Positions 52,423 to 61,562 are shown, counted from the stretch's first letter. The stretch is 64,000 nucleotides of DNA from JAZDGX01 sp964482205 (GCA_964482205.1 CAYZWI010000001.1:434001-498000), one strand, 5' to 3'. Numbers and translations are program-made. The notes: generated by a model not told the origin, from the letters alone.

Positions 52423-52965
52423 TCAGCCGCGTCCGTTTCCGGCCAGCTTCTGGTCCTGCTCCTCGAGCACGGCCACATAGGGAAGCTCTCGATGGCGCTC
52501 GGCGTGATCCAGCCCGTAGCCGACCACGAAGAGATTGTCGATCTCGAAGCCCACATAGTCGACATACACCTGCCGGTCGCGCGGGACGCGCTTGTCGAGG
52601 AGCGTCACGATCGACAAGCTGCGCGGATTGCGCGAGAGCAGGTTCTTTCGCAAGTAGGAAAGCGAGAGCCCGCTGTCGATGATGTCTTCGACGATCAGGA
52701 CATCGCGTCCGCTGATGTCGTGATCGAGGTCCTTCAGGAGGCGGACCGTGCCCGAGGAAGTGATCCCCGAGGCGTAGCTCGAGATCGAGATGAAATCGAC
52801 TTCGTGATCGAGATCGAGATGGCGCATGAGATCGGCCAGGAAGAAAACCGATCCCTTGAGGATCCCGACCAGCACGGGAGTCTTGCCCAGAAAGTCACGC
52901 GAGATCGCCCGCGCGAGCTCTCGCGTCCTCGCCTCGATCGTTTCGCGACTCAGCAGCGTCCGCAT
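52423..52965 (-). CDS. hpt: Hypoxanthine phosphoribosyltransferase
   Basis: Converts hypoxanthine or guanine plus PRPP to IMP or GMP, using bases freed by the phosphorylase later in the operon. It has 180 residues from the ATG at 52965 behind GGAGAGCG. Motifs are VLVGILKGSVFFLADLMRHL, VDFISISSYASGITSSG, the PRPP loop VLIVEDIIDSGLSLSYL, and DYVGFEIDNLFVVGYGLDHA. It is the first gene of the salvage operon. Confidence 0.95.
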   Translation of the reverse strand: MRTLLSRETIEARTRELARAISRDFLGKTPVLVGILKGSVFFLADLMRHLDLDHEVDFISISSYASGITSSGTVRLLKDLDHDISGRDVLIVEDIIDSGLSLSYLRKNLLSRNPRSLSIVTLLDKRVPRDRQVYVDYVGFEIDNLFVVGYGLDHAERHRELPYVAVLEEQDQKLAGNGRG

Positions 52966-53275
52966 TGGCGCTCTCCGGAATCGGGCGCCCGGCCCCATTC
53001 CCGCATTCCCGGTCCCGGCCCGCGTGGCCCCTGGCAGGCGCCGGAAGACCGCCGGGCAACGCGCCGAACGGCGCCTTGCCCGCCCGGGGGAAAACCCGTC
53101 ACAATGGGATTGACGAATATCGGCCCCGGCGGGGGGGTGTCAAGGCGAAAGCCCGCTCACCCCTGCCGCCTCCTTCCGGAGGCGGCGGCCGGGTACGCGA
53201 AGGCGGCTCGCGGCTCATGTTCGAGGCTCATGCCCGAGGCTCCCTCGGGTGGTGAAGCCGGAAGAGGACGCATCG
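52966..53275. other. Divergent intergenic region between hpt and the deaminase operon
   Basis: 310 bases with no supportable gene. It holds the candidate hpt promoter described separately and a run of seven G near 53131-53137. No clear promoter is seen for the rightward amidohydrolase gene; TTGACG at 53110-53115 faces that way but lacks a -10. Confidence 0.5.
53114..53143 (-). promoter_or_regulatory. Candidate promoter for the nucleoside salvage operon
   Basis: Minus strand consensus TTGACA (53138-53143), an 18-base spacer that includes seven C, and a weak TATTCG (53114-53119). The leader to the hpt ATG is about 145 bases. Confidence 0.4.
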
Positions 53276-54649
53276 ATGCAGGCGCGCGCGCGGGAAGACT
53301 CCTGGCGGCGGGAAGACAGCTGGCGGATGGAAGGCCTCACCGTCCTTCCCGCGGCCGGCGAACCTTCTTTTCGCGGCGGGATTGAAACGGTCGCCGGCGT
53401 GATCGCGGACCTCGGCCCCGCCTTGGCGCCTCCGCCACCCGGAATGCGCATCCTCGACGGCCGGGGGCTGATCGCCTTCCCCGGTTTCGTACAGGCGCAC
53501 CTCCATCTTTGCCAGACTCTCTTTCAAGGGCTCGCCGACGGCCGCCGCCTGGACCGTTGGCTGTGCGAGCGCGTTTGGCCGCTCGAGGCCGCGCACGATG
53601 CGGAGAGCATGCGCGCATCCGCCCGCCTCGGGATCGCGCGCGCCGCGTTGCACGGAGCGACTGCGCTGCTCGACATGGGAACCGTTTCCCACACTTCGGT
53701 GATCGCCGAGGAAGTCGAGGCCTCGGGCATCCGGGCGATCGTCGGCAAGGCGCTCATGGACGACGGCGTCGACACGCCCGCGCCCCTTCGCCAGGACCCG
53801 GCCGAAGCCCTGCGCGACGCGCTCGCGCTTCACGACCGATGGCAGGGACGAGGAGGCGGCAGGCTTGGCGTGGCGCTCGCTCCCCGTTTCACCCTCTCGG
53901 TTTCCGCGGGACTGTGGCGCGAGATCGCCGCGGAGGCGCGGCGGCGCTCCCTGCTGGTGCACACGCATGTCTCCGAGACCCCGTGGGAGAACGAAACCTG
54001 CAGGAGCCTGCATGGAACGAGCCCCATCCGGGCCCTCGAGAACTGGGGAGTGCTCGAGGCGCGCGCGGCTCTCGTCCACGCCATCTGGATCGACGAGGAG
54101 GAGCGGGCGATCCTCGCCCGCCGCCGCACGGCTCTGGTGCATTGCCCGGGCAGCAACGCGAAGCTCGGCTCGGGAATCGCGCGGGTGCCCGAGTGGCTCG
54201 CATCGGGGATCCCGGTGGCCCTCGGATCCGACGGCTCGGCGTGCAACGACGACCTCAGCCTGCCGGCGGAGATGCGCCTCGCCGCACAGATGCAAGCGCT
54301 CGCGGCCGGCCCGGGCATCCTCGCCCCCCGCGAGATCTTCGGGATGGCCACGCGGGGAGGCGCCCAGGCGATGGGCCTCGAGAACGGGATCGGCTCGCTC
54401 GCTCCCGGACGAAGGGCCGACCTCGTCCTCTATCGCGAGGAGGATTTGGCGTGGCCCTCGGATCTCTCCTTCGAGCAGAAGCTGGTCCATGCGTCCGCGG
54501 GGATCCGGCCGCGCGCCGTGTATGTCGATGGAAAGCCGATCGTGCTTGACGGCCGCCTCGTCGCCTGGGATGAGGAAGAGATCGTGCGCGAGGCCGAGAT
54601 CCAGCGCCGGCGCCTGCTCGCCCGCATGCAGGGAAGGGATTGCGTATGA
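53276..54649 (+). CDS. Amidohydrolase-family deaminase (purine/nucleoside-type)
   Basis: Metal-dependent hydrolase of the TRZ/ATZ and nucleoside-deaminase group, 457 residues from the ATG at 53276 behind AGAGGA. Metal ligands are the HxH of FVQAHLHLCQTLFQGLADGR, His in LLVHTHVSETPWENET, His in ALVHAIWIDEEE, and Asp in ALGSDGSACNDDLSLP. The end GSLAPGRRADLVLYR is typical. The N-terminus carries a small duplication (REDSWR twice). It overlaps the adenosine deaminase start as ATGA, and the salvage operon diverges opposite. A guanine-, 8-oxoguanine- or 5'-deoxyadenosine-type substrate is inferred, not shown. Confidence 0.85.
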   Translation: MQARAREDSWRREDSWRMEGLTVLPAAGEPSFRGGIETVAGVIADLGPALAPPPPGMRILDGRGLIAFPGFVQAHLHLCQTLFQGLADGRRLDRWLCERVWPLEAAHDAESMRASARLGIARAALHGATALLDMGTVSHTSVIAEEVEASGIRAIVGKALMDDGVDTPAPLRQDPAEALRDALALHDRWQGRGGGRLGVALAPRFTLSVSAGLWREIAAEARRRSLLVHTHVSETPWENETCRSLHGTSPIRALENWGVLEARAALVHAIWIDEEERAILARRRTALVHCPGSNAKLGSGIARVPEWLASGIPVALGSDGSACNDDLSLPAEMRLAAQMQALAAGPGILAPREIFGMATRGGAQAMGLENGIGSLAPGRRADLVLYREEDLAWPSDLSFEQKLVHASAGIRPRAVYVDGKPIVLDGRLVAWDEEEIVREAEIQRRRLLARMQGRDCV

Positions 54650-55716
54650 CCATGTCGGTGGAAATGATCCAGCGGCTCCCGAAGACCGACCTCCACGTGC
54701 ACCTCGACGGCTCGCTGCGGCCCGAGACGCTCCTCGAGCTCGGCGCCGACGCCGGCGAGACGCTGCCCTTTCGCACGCCCAACGAAGTGACCGCGTACAT
54801 GCACGGGCGGGAAGTGGCCGACTTGACGCATTACCTGCAGGTCTTCGACTACACGCTGGCCGTGCTGCAGACTCCTCAGGCGCTCACCCGCGCCGCCTTC
54901 GAGCTCGCCGAGGACGCCGCGCGCGAGAACATCTGGTACATGGAAGTCCGCTTCTCTCCGCTTCTGCACACGCGCCGGGGCCTCACGCACGCGGAGATCG
55001 TGGAAGCGGTGCTCGCGGGATTGCGCGCGGCCGAGGAGCGCTTCGTCATCCGCACCGGCGTCATTCTGTGCGGCATTCGCACGATCAGTCCCGAGATGAG
55101 TCTCGCGCTCGCCCGCCTGGCCGTCTCGTTCAAGGGCCGCCATGTGGTCGGCTTCGATCTGGCGGGAGCGGAGAAGGACTATCCCGCCAAGGACCACCGC
55201 GAAGCGTTCTACGAAATCCGCAATCACAATGTCAGCGTGACCGTCCACGCCGGCGAGGACTTCGGGCCGCCATCCATCCACCAGGCGCTGCACTATTGCG
55301 GCGCGCATCGTATCGGCCACGGCACGCGGTTGTGCGAGGACGGCGATCTCATGAGCTATGTGAACGATCACCGCATTCCGCTCGAGATCTGCCTCTCGAG
55401 CAATCTGCAGACGAAGGCGACGACCCTGCAGCACCATCCCTTTCGGCTCTACTTCGACGCCGGCTTGCGGGTCACGCTGAACACGGACAACCGCCTGGTG
55501 TCGGCGACCAGCATGACCCACGAGCTCGATCTCGCCTGCCGCGCCTTCCACCTCGATGTGTACGAACTGCGCCGGCTCCTCATCCACGGTTTCAAGAGCT
55601 CGTTTCTTCCCTACCAGGACAAAGCGGACTTGCTTCGATCGGCCGTGGATGCGATGGACCGCCTGTTCGAGGAGTACTTCCCCGGCAGCTACCAGCGCCT
55701 GCGATCGTTTCTCTGA
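54646..55716 (+). CDS. add: Adenosine deaminase
   Basis: Converts adenosine and deoxyadenosine to inosine forms, feeding the phosphorylase and hpt pathway. It has 356 residues. Zinc and catalytic residues appear in LPKTDLHVHLDGSLRPETLL, VTVHAGEDFGPPS, AHRIGHGTRL and VTLNTDNRLVSATSMTHEL, where NTDN replaces the commoner NTDD, as in some bacterial groups. Its ATG overlaps the upstream stop (ATGA), so the two deaminases are made together. Confidence 0.94.
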   Translation: MTMSVEMIQRLPKTDLHVHLDGSLRPETLLELGADAGETLPFRTPNEVTAYMHGREVADLTHYLQVFDYTLAVLQTPQALTRAAFELAEDAARENIWYMEVRFSPLLHTRRGLTHAEIVEAVLAGLRAAEERFVIRTGVILCGIRTISPEMSLALARLAVSFKGRHVVGFDLAGAEKDYPAKDHREAFYEIRNHNVSVTVHAGEDFGPPSIHQALHYCGAHRIGHGTRLCEDGDLMSYVNDHRIPLEICLSSNLQTKATTLQHHPFRLYFDAGLRVTLNTDNRLVSATSMTHELDLACRAFHLDVYELRRLLIHGFKSSFLPYQDKADLLRSAVDAMDRLFEEYFPGSYQRLRSFL

Positions 55717-55723
55717 GAAGCAG

Positions 55724-55740
55724 GAGGCGCGGGACGCCTC
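55724..55740. repeat. Short hairpin between convergent genes
   Basis: GAGGCG and CGCCTC around a five-base loop, eight bases past the add stop. A related GCGGGACGCCT sequence recurs about 40 bases on. It may be a weak terminator, but there is no T-run. Confidence 0.4.
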
Positions 55741-55781
55741 AGCGCGTGGTGCGAGATCGCCTCGGCGCCGCGGGACGCCTC

Positions 55782-57851
55782 TCAGCGCGAGCCGCCCTGC
55801 AAGTGCTCCCATTTGCGATAGAGTTCGGCCAGCTTGCGCTCCACCGCTTCGATTTCGCGCAGGTAGAAGGTGGACTTCTCTTGATCGGCGTACAGGACGG
55901 GATTGGCGAGCGCGCGCCCGAAGCGCGCCTTGCGATCCTCCAGCTCTTCGATCGACGCTTCGATCGCGCGGATGTCTCGCAGCCTCCGCTGGTCCGCCTG
56001 GCCCGGCTTCCCTCCCCGCGCGGGGGACGCCTCCCGCCCGCGTGATCCTTTCGCCCCCCGCGCCCCGTTGCGCTCTTCGGAAGCCTGGGTCTCCGCCCGG
56101 CGCATCTCGGCGTCCCGGGTGGCCTGCGCGTTCGGCCGCGGCGGCGTCCGCTGCTCCGCTTGCTTCGCCGCCCGCGCCGCGCGCTCCGGCGGCGCGGCCT
56201 GCGGAGCCCCTTGCGAGACGCTCTCGCCCGCCGGCCCCTCTCCGCGAAGGTCTCGGCGGTACAGGTAGCTCGCGTAGCTGCCCGGATACTCGACGATTCG
56301 TCCGTGGCCCACTTCCACGACATGCGTCGAGAGGTTCTCGAGAAAATGACGGTCGTGCGAGACGAAGACGACCGTGCCCGGATACGCGGCGAGCGAAGTG
56401 AGCAGCGCTTCCTTGGCCGCGAGGTCGAGGTGATTGGTCGGCTCGTCGAGGAGCAGGAGATTGCTCGGGCGGACGAGCAGGCAGGCGATCGCGAGCCGGT
56501 TCAGCTCTCCCCCGCTCAACGCGCTCACGCGCTTTTCCACGGCGTCGCCCGAGAAGAGAAACGCGCCGAGCAGCCCGCGCACCTCGGGCACGAAGTCGGT
56601 TGGCGCGAGCGCGAGCACCGCCTCGTGCACGGTGATCCCCGGATCGATGCGCGTGCCTTCGTCCTGGGCGAAGAAGGCGATCTGCGTCTGGTGCCCCGAC
56701 ACCCACTCCCCGCGATCCGGCGCTTCGCGGCCCGAGAGCAGCCGCATCAGAGTGGACTTCCCCGCCCCGTTGGGACCGACCAGCGCCACGCGCGCGCCGC
56801 GCATGATGGCCAGATCGAGTCCGGAAAAAACGCGCTTCGCCCCATAGCTCTTCGCGACCCCGCGCAACTCCAGCGCCACGCGGCCCGATGCGGGGCATTG
56901 GGGAAAGCGGATGCGCGGGCCGACGCGCGGGGATGCGGGAGGCGTGAGCCGGACCATCTTCTCGAGCACGAGCATGCGGCTGTGCGTGCGCCCGGCGAGC
57001 TTCTTGTTGGCGCGATTGCGCGCGATGAACTGTTCCAGCCGGCGGATTTCCTCTTGCTGGCGCTCGTAGGCTTTGAGACGCAGCTCGTAGCGCTTGTCCC
57101 GCTCGCGTTCGTAGAGGCTGTAGTTGCCCGCGTAGTTGTCCAGCCCCTGCTCGGCAATCTCCGTCGTGCGCTTGACGGTGACATCGAGGAAATAGCGGTC
57201 GTGGGAGACGAGCACGAAGGCGTGCGGGTATTCCTGCAAGTAGCTCTCCAGCCATTCGCGCGCTTCGAGATCGAGGTGGTTGGTCGGCTCGTCGAGAAGC
57301 AGGAGCTCAGGCTTCTGGAGCAGGATGCGCGCCAGCGCGACGCGCATCTGCCACCCGCCCGAGAGCTCTTCCACCGGGCGGTCGAAGTCCTCGTCGCGAA
57401 AGCCGAGCCCGGTGAGCACGCGATGGATCTCACGCTCGATGTCGTCGGCGCCGAGAATCGCGAGGCGCTCGAGAATCTCGTGGTGGCGCTGGGCGAGACG
57501 GCCGACTCCCGGGTCCTCGGGACGCACGTTCTTCAACTCCGCCTCGACTTCGAGGAGTTCGCCCTGCAGGGCCAGCACCGCCTGAAAGGCTTCGCGCGCT
57601 TCCTCGCGGACGGTCCCGCGCCCCACCAGGAACCCTTGCTGGGCGAGATAGCCGACGCCCGCGCTGCGGGGCAGCTCGATCGTGCCCCGGTCGGCGTTCT
57701 CCAGGCCGGCAATCATTTTCAGGAGCGTGGACTTCCCCGAACCGTTGGTCCCGATCAAGGCCACGCGGTCACGCCGCTCGACGAACCAGTCCACATCCCG
57801 AAAGAGGACCTGGCCGCCGAAACTCTTGCTGATCTTGGTGAGACGAAGCAT
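55782..57851 (-). CDS. ABC-F family ATPase (Uup/YdiF type)
   Basis: Soluble twin-ATPase that acts on ribosomes, 689 residues. NBD1 has IGTNGSGKSTLLKMIAGLE, ELSGGWQMRVALARIL and LLLDEPTNHLDLEAREWLES. NBD2 has VGPNGAGKSTLMRLLSG, ALSGGELNRLAIACLLV and a second LLLDEPTNHLDLAAKEAL. The interdomain arm (about 210-300) is rich in Arg and Glu. After an Ala/Arg/Gln/Gly-rich linker the chain ends in a Uup-like coiled coil (about 610-685; LRDIRAIEASIEELEDRKAR). It faces add tail to tail. Confidence 0.93.
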   Translation of the reverse strand: MLRLTKISKSFGGQVLFRDVDWFVERRDRVALIGTNGSGKSTLLKMIAGLENADRGTIELPRSAGVGYLAQQGFLVGRGTVREEAREAFQAVLALQGELLEVEAELKNVRPEDPGVGRLAQRHHEILERLAILGADDIEREIHRVLTGLGFRDEDFDRPVEELSGGWQMRVALARILLQKPELLLLDEPTNHLDLEAREWLESYLQEYPHAFVLVSHDRYFLDVTVKRTTEIAEQGLDNYAGNYSLYERERDKRYELRLKAYERQQEEIRRLEQFIARNRANKKLAGRTHSRMLVLEKMVRLTPPASPRVGPRIRFPQCPASGRVALELRGVAKSYGAKRVFSGLDLAIMRGARVALVGPNGAGKSTLMRLLSGREAPDRGEWVSGHQTQIAFFAQDEGTRIDPGITVHEAVLALAPTDFVPEVRGLLGAFLFSGDAVEKRVSALSGGELNRLAIACLLVRPSNLLLLDEPTNHLDLAAKEALLTSLAAYPGTVVFVSHDRHFLENLSTHVVEVGHGRIVEYPGSYASYLYRRDLRGEGPAGESVSQGAPQAAPPERAARAAKQAEQRTPPRPNAQATRDAEMRRAETQASEERNGARGAKGSRGREASPARGGKPGQADQRRLRDIRAIEASIEELEDRKARFGRALANPVLYADQEKSTFYLREIEAVERKLAELYRKWEHLQGGSR

Positions 57852-57944
57852 GGGGCGGAGAGTACCGCACGCCTGTCGGGAGAGACAACGGCGGCGACAT
57901 CCGCCCTGCGAGCAGGCGCGGAACGCCGGCGGGCGATGGCGCGA

Positions 57945-58394
57945 TCAGGCGGCGCGCATGCCGCGCACGACGCGCCGTTCCTGGCGTAGCGGCATCCAGC
58001 TCGCGACGGGCTTTTCCAGCCAGGCCGTGACGGAGTCGAGCAGCTCCTTCCGGCGCACGGGCTTCGACATGTACCCGTCGCAACCCGCTTCAAGCGTCTT
58101 CTCCGCGTCGCCTTTCATCGCCTTGGCGGTGAGGGCGATGATGGGAATCCCATCGAAGGCGGAATTCTCGCTCATGCGCCGGGCCGTCTCATATCCGTCC
58201 ATGATCGGCATCATCATGTCGAGCAGGATGAGATCGGGCCGCCGGAGAAGCCCTTCATCCAAGGCCGCCTGCCCATTGTCGACGACCTTCACCTCGAAGC
58301 CGCCGCTTTCCAGAATGGCGCGAAACACATACTGGTTGGTCGGCTCGTCCTCGGCCAGCAGGATGTACCCGTGCGAACTCACTGTCGGTTCCAT
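57945..58394 (-). CDS. Stand-alone response regulator receiver protein
   Basis: Single receiver domain of 149 residues with no output domain, like CheY or DivK. All catalytic residues are present: Glu15-Asp16 in LLAEDEPTNQYVF, phospho-acceptor Asp59 in LILLDMMMPIMDGYETAR, the Thr in IIALTAKAM and the Lys in GYMSKPVRRKEL. A basic 20-residue tail follows. It is 29 bases downstream of the histidine kinase gene with GGGAG upstream, so it is the probable phosphate acceptor for that kinase. Confidence 0.92.
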   Translation of the reverse strand: MEPTVSSHGYILLAEDEPTNQYVFRAILESGGFEVKVVDNGQAALDEGLLRRPDLILLDMMMPIMDGYETARRMSENSAFDGIPIIALTAKAMKGDAEKTLEAGCDGYMSKPVRRKELLDSVTAWLEKPVASWMPLRQERRVVRGMRAA

Positions 58395-58423
58395 GTCACG
58401 CTCCCACGCAAAGGCCCGATGAA

Positions 58424-60118
58424 TCACGCGGCCGATGCCGCCGGCGAGCGGTCGTCGTCCGGCCGGCTCTTGGTTTCCTCCGGAAAGGATCTGCCTCTCC
58501 AGGCCGCGATCGCGTCCGCGACCGCCTCCCGTATGTCGCCCGTGGCGTCGATCCACACGATCGAGCGGGCCAGCTCCGGGCGCTCTCTGCGCGCCTCGTC
58601 TTCCGTCCCCGCGCCAAGCACGACGATGGGGACCGCGGCCGGAGCGCTTGCCGCCAGGGATTGGGCCCACTCCAGGGCGGAATCGTTTCCCGTCTGGGCA
58701 CGGATCAGCAGGAGATCGATCGCTTCGCTCTGAAGCAGCCGCGCCGCGACCTCGCCCTCGCGGGCGATGAACGCGTCCCAGCCCCGCTGCCGGAGATGAC
58801 GGGCGAGCAATCCTCCCGTCAGGCTATCCGCGCTCACCACGAGGGCGTGGCGCAAGCCGCCACGCATTGCGGCCAGCCATTCTTCGCCCGGCGGGACGCT
58901 CGCCGGACACTCCCCTCGAACCGCCTGCACCGGAACTACGAAGGCGAACCGCGATCCCCGCCCCACCATGCTGTCCAGCCAGATGTCTCCGCCCATCAGG
59001 TTCACCATCTGACGGCTGACGGCGAGCCCCAGGCCGGTCCCTTTCTGCCGGCTCACGGGTCCCGTTTCCACGCGATGGAATTCGAGAAAGATTTCGTGCT
59101 GGTGCTCCGGCGCGATTCCGGGGCCGGTGTCTTCCACTTCCACCGACAGCAGGTTCTCCTTCTCGAGCAGCTGAAAGCGCACCGAGACCGATCCCTGTTC
59201 GGTGAACTTGATCGCGTTCCCGAGCAGGTTCACGAGCACCTGGCGCGCCTTCGCGCTGTCGACCCGGACCAGCCGGCCCGCTCCGTTGCATTCGACGAAG
59301 AGCGAGAGGCCCTTGGCCTCCGCGAGCGGGCGCAATTGCTCTGCGGCTTCGCTCAGGCAGTCGATCACGCGGACGTCCTCGGGACGCAGATCCATGCGGC
59401 CCGCTTCGATGCGCGAGAGGTCGAGGACCTCGTTGATGAGCGCCAGGAGATTCTCGCCGCTCGCGTGGACCATCGCGAGGTGCTTGCGCTGCTCGCCGGT
59501 CAAGGGGCCGGCGATCTCTTCCCGAAGCATGTCGGTGAGAGCGAGGATCGCATTCAAGGGCGTGCGCAATTCGTGCGAGACGCTGGCGAAGAACGAGCTC
59601 TTCAGCCGGTCGGCTTCGATCACCTTCTCATTCTGGAAGGCGAGCGCGAGGTTCTTCTGGCGCAGCTCCTCGGTGCGCTGGCGGACTTTCGCAATCAGCG
59701 TGCGATGGATCGCCTCGTTGCCCTGGCGCGCTTCCAGCGTTCGTTCCCGAATGCGGCCGAGAGCCTCTTCCAGGCAAGCGAGGGGGTCGTCATTCGAAGA
59801 GAAGGCTTCGCCCGGTCCGTCGCAGGCGATCGCGCGAACGTCCTCGCTCAATCGCCGCAGGCGGGCCTCGCGCGCCATTCGCGCGCGGCGACGCGCCCGC
59901 TCGCAGGTCGCATCGACCGCCAACCCGGACAGGGTCGCGATGCCCGCCGCGGCGAGCCCCGCAGCCGCGATCGTCGCCGCCGACACGCTTCCCGGCGCGA
60001 GAAGCTTCCACCCGCCGATAGCGGCCACGGAAGCGACCGCGGCGGGAAGGGCGGCCGCGGCGAACACGCGCGCGCACCGGCGGACGATGGAACAACCCTG
60101 GGACGCAAACACGGTCAT
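58424..60118 (-). CDS. Membrane histidine kinase with a C-terminal pseudo-receiver domain
   Basis: Sensor kinase of 564 residues. Two hydrophobic segments (about 15-38 and 45-67) anchor it with little periplasmic sequence, followed by a coiled coil (RTLIAKVRQRTEELRQKNLA). The HisKA box is ASVSHELRTPLNAIL (His182). The ATPase has NLLGNAIKFTEQGSV, VEDTGPGIAPEHQ and KGTGLGLAVSRQMVNLMGG. From about 430 a receiver fold has lost its acidic pocket (ALVVSADSLT), phospho-Asp (LLLIRAQTG, Arg473), Thr and Lys, so it cannot be phosphorylated in the normal way. The neighbouring receiver protein probably takes the phosphate. Confidence 0.9.
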   Translation of the reverse strand: MTVFASQGCSIVRRCARVFAAAALPAAVASVAAIGGWKLLAPGSVSAATIAAAGLAAAGIATLSGLAVDATCERARRRARMAREARLRRLSEDVRAIACDGPGEAFSSNDDPLACLEEALGRIRERTLEARQGNEAIHRTLIAKVRQRTEELRQKNLALAFQNEKVIEADRLKSSFFASVSHELRTPLNAILALTDMLREEIAGPLTGEQRKHLAMVHASGENLLALINEVLDLSRIEAGRMDLRPEDVRVIDCLSEAAEQLRPLAEAKGLSLFVECNGAGRLVRVDSAKARQVLVNLLGNAIKFTEQGSVSVRFQLLEKENLLSVEVEDTGPGIAPEHQHEIFLEFHRVETGPVSRQKGTGLGLAVSRQMVNLMGGDIWLDSMVGRGSRFAFVVPVQAVRGECPASVPPGEEWLAAMRGGLRHALVVSADSLTGGLLARHLRQRGWDAFIAREGEVAARLLQSEAIDLLLIRAQTGNDSALEWAQSLAASAPAAVPIVVLGAGTEDEARRERPELARSIVWIDATGDIREAVADAIAAWRGRSFPEETKSRPDDDRSPAASAA

Positions 60119-60371
60119 CTGCTCCTCGAACGGCCCGCTCCGTCAACGGCTTGCGCGCCGCCCGTCGGCGGACGGAAACGAACCGGCGGCCGGAAACGCG
60201 CCTCTCCGCTTTCCCTTTGAACCATCGACCCGGCGGAGAACCTCATTGAGCGCGGCGCACGCGGGCCCGAAACGGGCCCGAATCCGCTTGACCCGTTCGG
60301 CGGCGCCCGGCCAACCTCGCCCTCGCACTCGGCGCCGATTGGCGCAAAGCAGCCTTGGACCCGGGGAAACG

Positions 60372-60377
60372 AAGGAG
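60372..60377 (+). promoter_or_regulatory. Ribosome binding site for the acyl-CoA dehydrogenase TTG start
   Basis: AAGGAG, six bases before the TTG at 60384. It supports this start over in-frame codons further upstream. Confidence 0.7.
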
Positions 60378-60383
60378 CGCGTC

Positions 60384-61544
60384 TTGGCCGAGCGAACGGA
60401 TTTCTATCGTCTGGATCTCCTGCTGAGCGAGTCGGAGAGGATGCTGCGGGACACCGTGAAGACCTTCGTCGCGCGCGAGTGGCTGCCCCACGCGGCGGAG
60501 CACTTCGAGAAGGGCGCGTTTCCCCTCGACATCGTTCCCCGTCTCGGCGAGCTCGGTTTGCTGGGCATGAAGTATTCCGACTACGGCTGCGCGGGAGCGT
60601 CGAATGTCGACTACGGCCTCGCCTGCCAGGAGCTGGAAGCGGGCGACAGCGGTCTGCGCAGCTTTGTCAGCGTGCAGACCTCGCTGGTCATCCACCCCAT
60701 CCACACCTACGGCAGCGAGGAGCAGAAGCGCCTCTTCCTCCCCAAGCTCGCCCGCGGCGAGATGATCGGCTGCTTCGCGTTGACCGAGCCGGATCACGGA
60801 TCGGACCCCGGCGGCATGGAGACCAAAGCGGTTCGCGACGGCGGCGAGTATGTGCTGAACGGCGCGAAGATGTGGATCACCAACGGATCGATCGCGGACC
60901 TGGCGCTCGTCTGGGCGCGGCTGGACGAAGGAATCGGCGGGTTCCTGGTGGAACGAGGCGCTCGGGGATTCTCCGCTCCCGAGGTGCCGCGCAAGCTCTC
61001 CCTGCGCGCATCGGTGACGAGCGAGCTCGTCCTCGACGAGGTGCGCGTGCCCGAGCGGCATCGCCTGCCCGGCGCGCACACGCTGGCCGCGCCTCTGGGC
61101 TGCCTGAACGAGGCGCGCTACGGGATCGCGTGGGGCGCGATGGGCGCGGCCTGCGCCTGCTATGAAGCGGCCCTCGACTACACGCGCGAGCGCAGCCAAT
61201 TCGGCCGGCCGCTCGCTTCCTTCCAGCTCGTGCAGGAACAGCTCGTCGGGATGCTGTCGGAAATCACCAAGGGGCAGTTGTTGAATCTGCGGCTCGGACG
61301 CATGAAGGACGCGGGTCTCGCCCACCATTCCCATGTCTCGCTCGCCAAGCGCGCGAATGTGCGCGCGGCGCTCGACATCGCGCGCGGCGCGCGCGCCCTC
61401 CTCGGCGCGAGCGGGATCACCCTGGACTATCCGCCGATGCGGCACGCGGCCAATCTGGAGAGCGTCCTCACCTACGAAGGAACGGAGGAGATCCACACCC
61501 TGATCGTCGGGCGCGAGATCACCGGGCTCGACGCATTCCGCTGA
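60384..61544 (+). CDS. Acyl-CoA dehydrogenase, glutaryl-CoA dehydrogenase-like
   Basis: FAD enzyme that oxidises an acyl-CoA, 386 residues from a TTG. The substrate loop DSGLRSFVSVQTSLVIHPIH matches the glutaryl-CoA dehydrogenase pattern (SGYRSAMSVQSSLV), with the Arg-Ser pair that binds the distal carboxylate. FAD and core motifs are FALTEPDHGSDPGGMETKA, GAKMWITNGSIADLALVWAR and RERSQFGRPLASFQLVQEQL. The catalytic Glu lies in YEGTEEIHTLIVGREITG. Glutarate or benzoate-type degradation is possible, but no pathway neighbours are visible. The 265-base upstream gap has no clear promoter. Confidence 0.88.
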   Translation: MAERTDFYRLDLLLSESERMLRDTVKTFVAREWLPHAAEHFEKGAFPLDIVPRLGELGLLGMKYSDYGCAGASNVDYGLACQELEAGDSGLRSFVSVQTSLVIHPIHTYGSEEQKRLFLPKLARGEMIGCFALTEPDHGSDPGGMETKAVRDGGEYVLNGAKMWITNGSIADLALVWARLDEGIGGFLVERGARGFSAPEVPRKLSLRASVTSELVLDEVRVPERHRLPGAHTLAAPLGCLNEARYGIAWGAMGAACACYEAALDYTRERSQFGRPLASFQLVQEQLVGMLSEITKGQLLNLRLGRMKDAGLAHHSHVSLAKRANVRAALDIARGARALLGASGITLDYPPMRHAANLESVLTYEGTEEIHTLIVGREITGLDAFR

Positions 61545-61562
61545 GGCGCGCTTCTCCTCGCA

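Noticed and set aside
59202..60383. Upstream in-frame extension of the acyl-CoA dehydrogenase
   Set aside because: It would run antisense through the histidine kinase gene. The TTG at 60384 with AAGGAG gives the normal family length.
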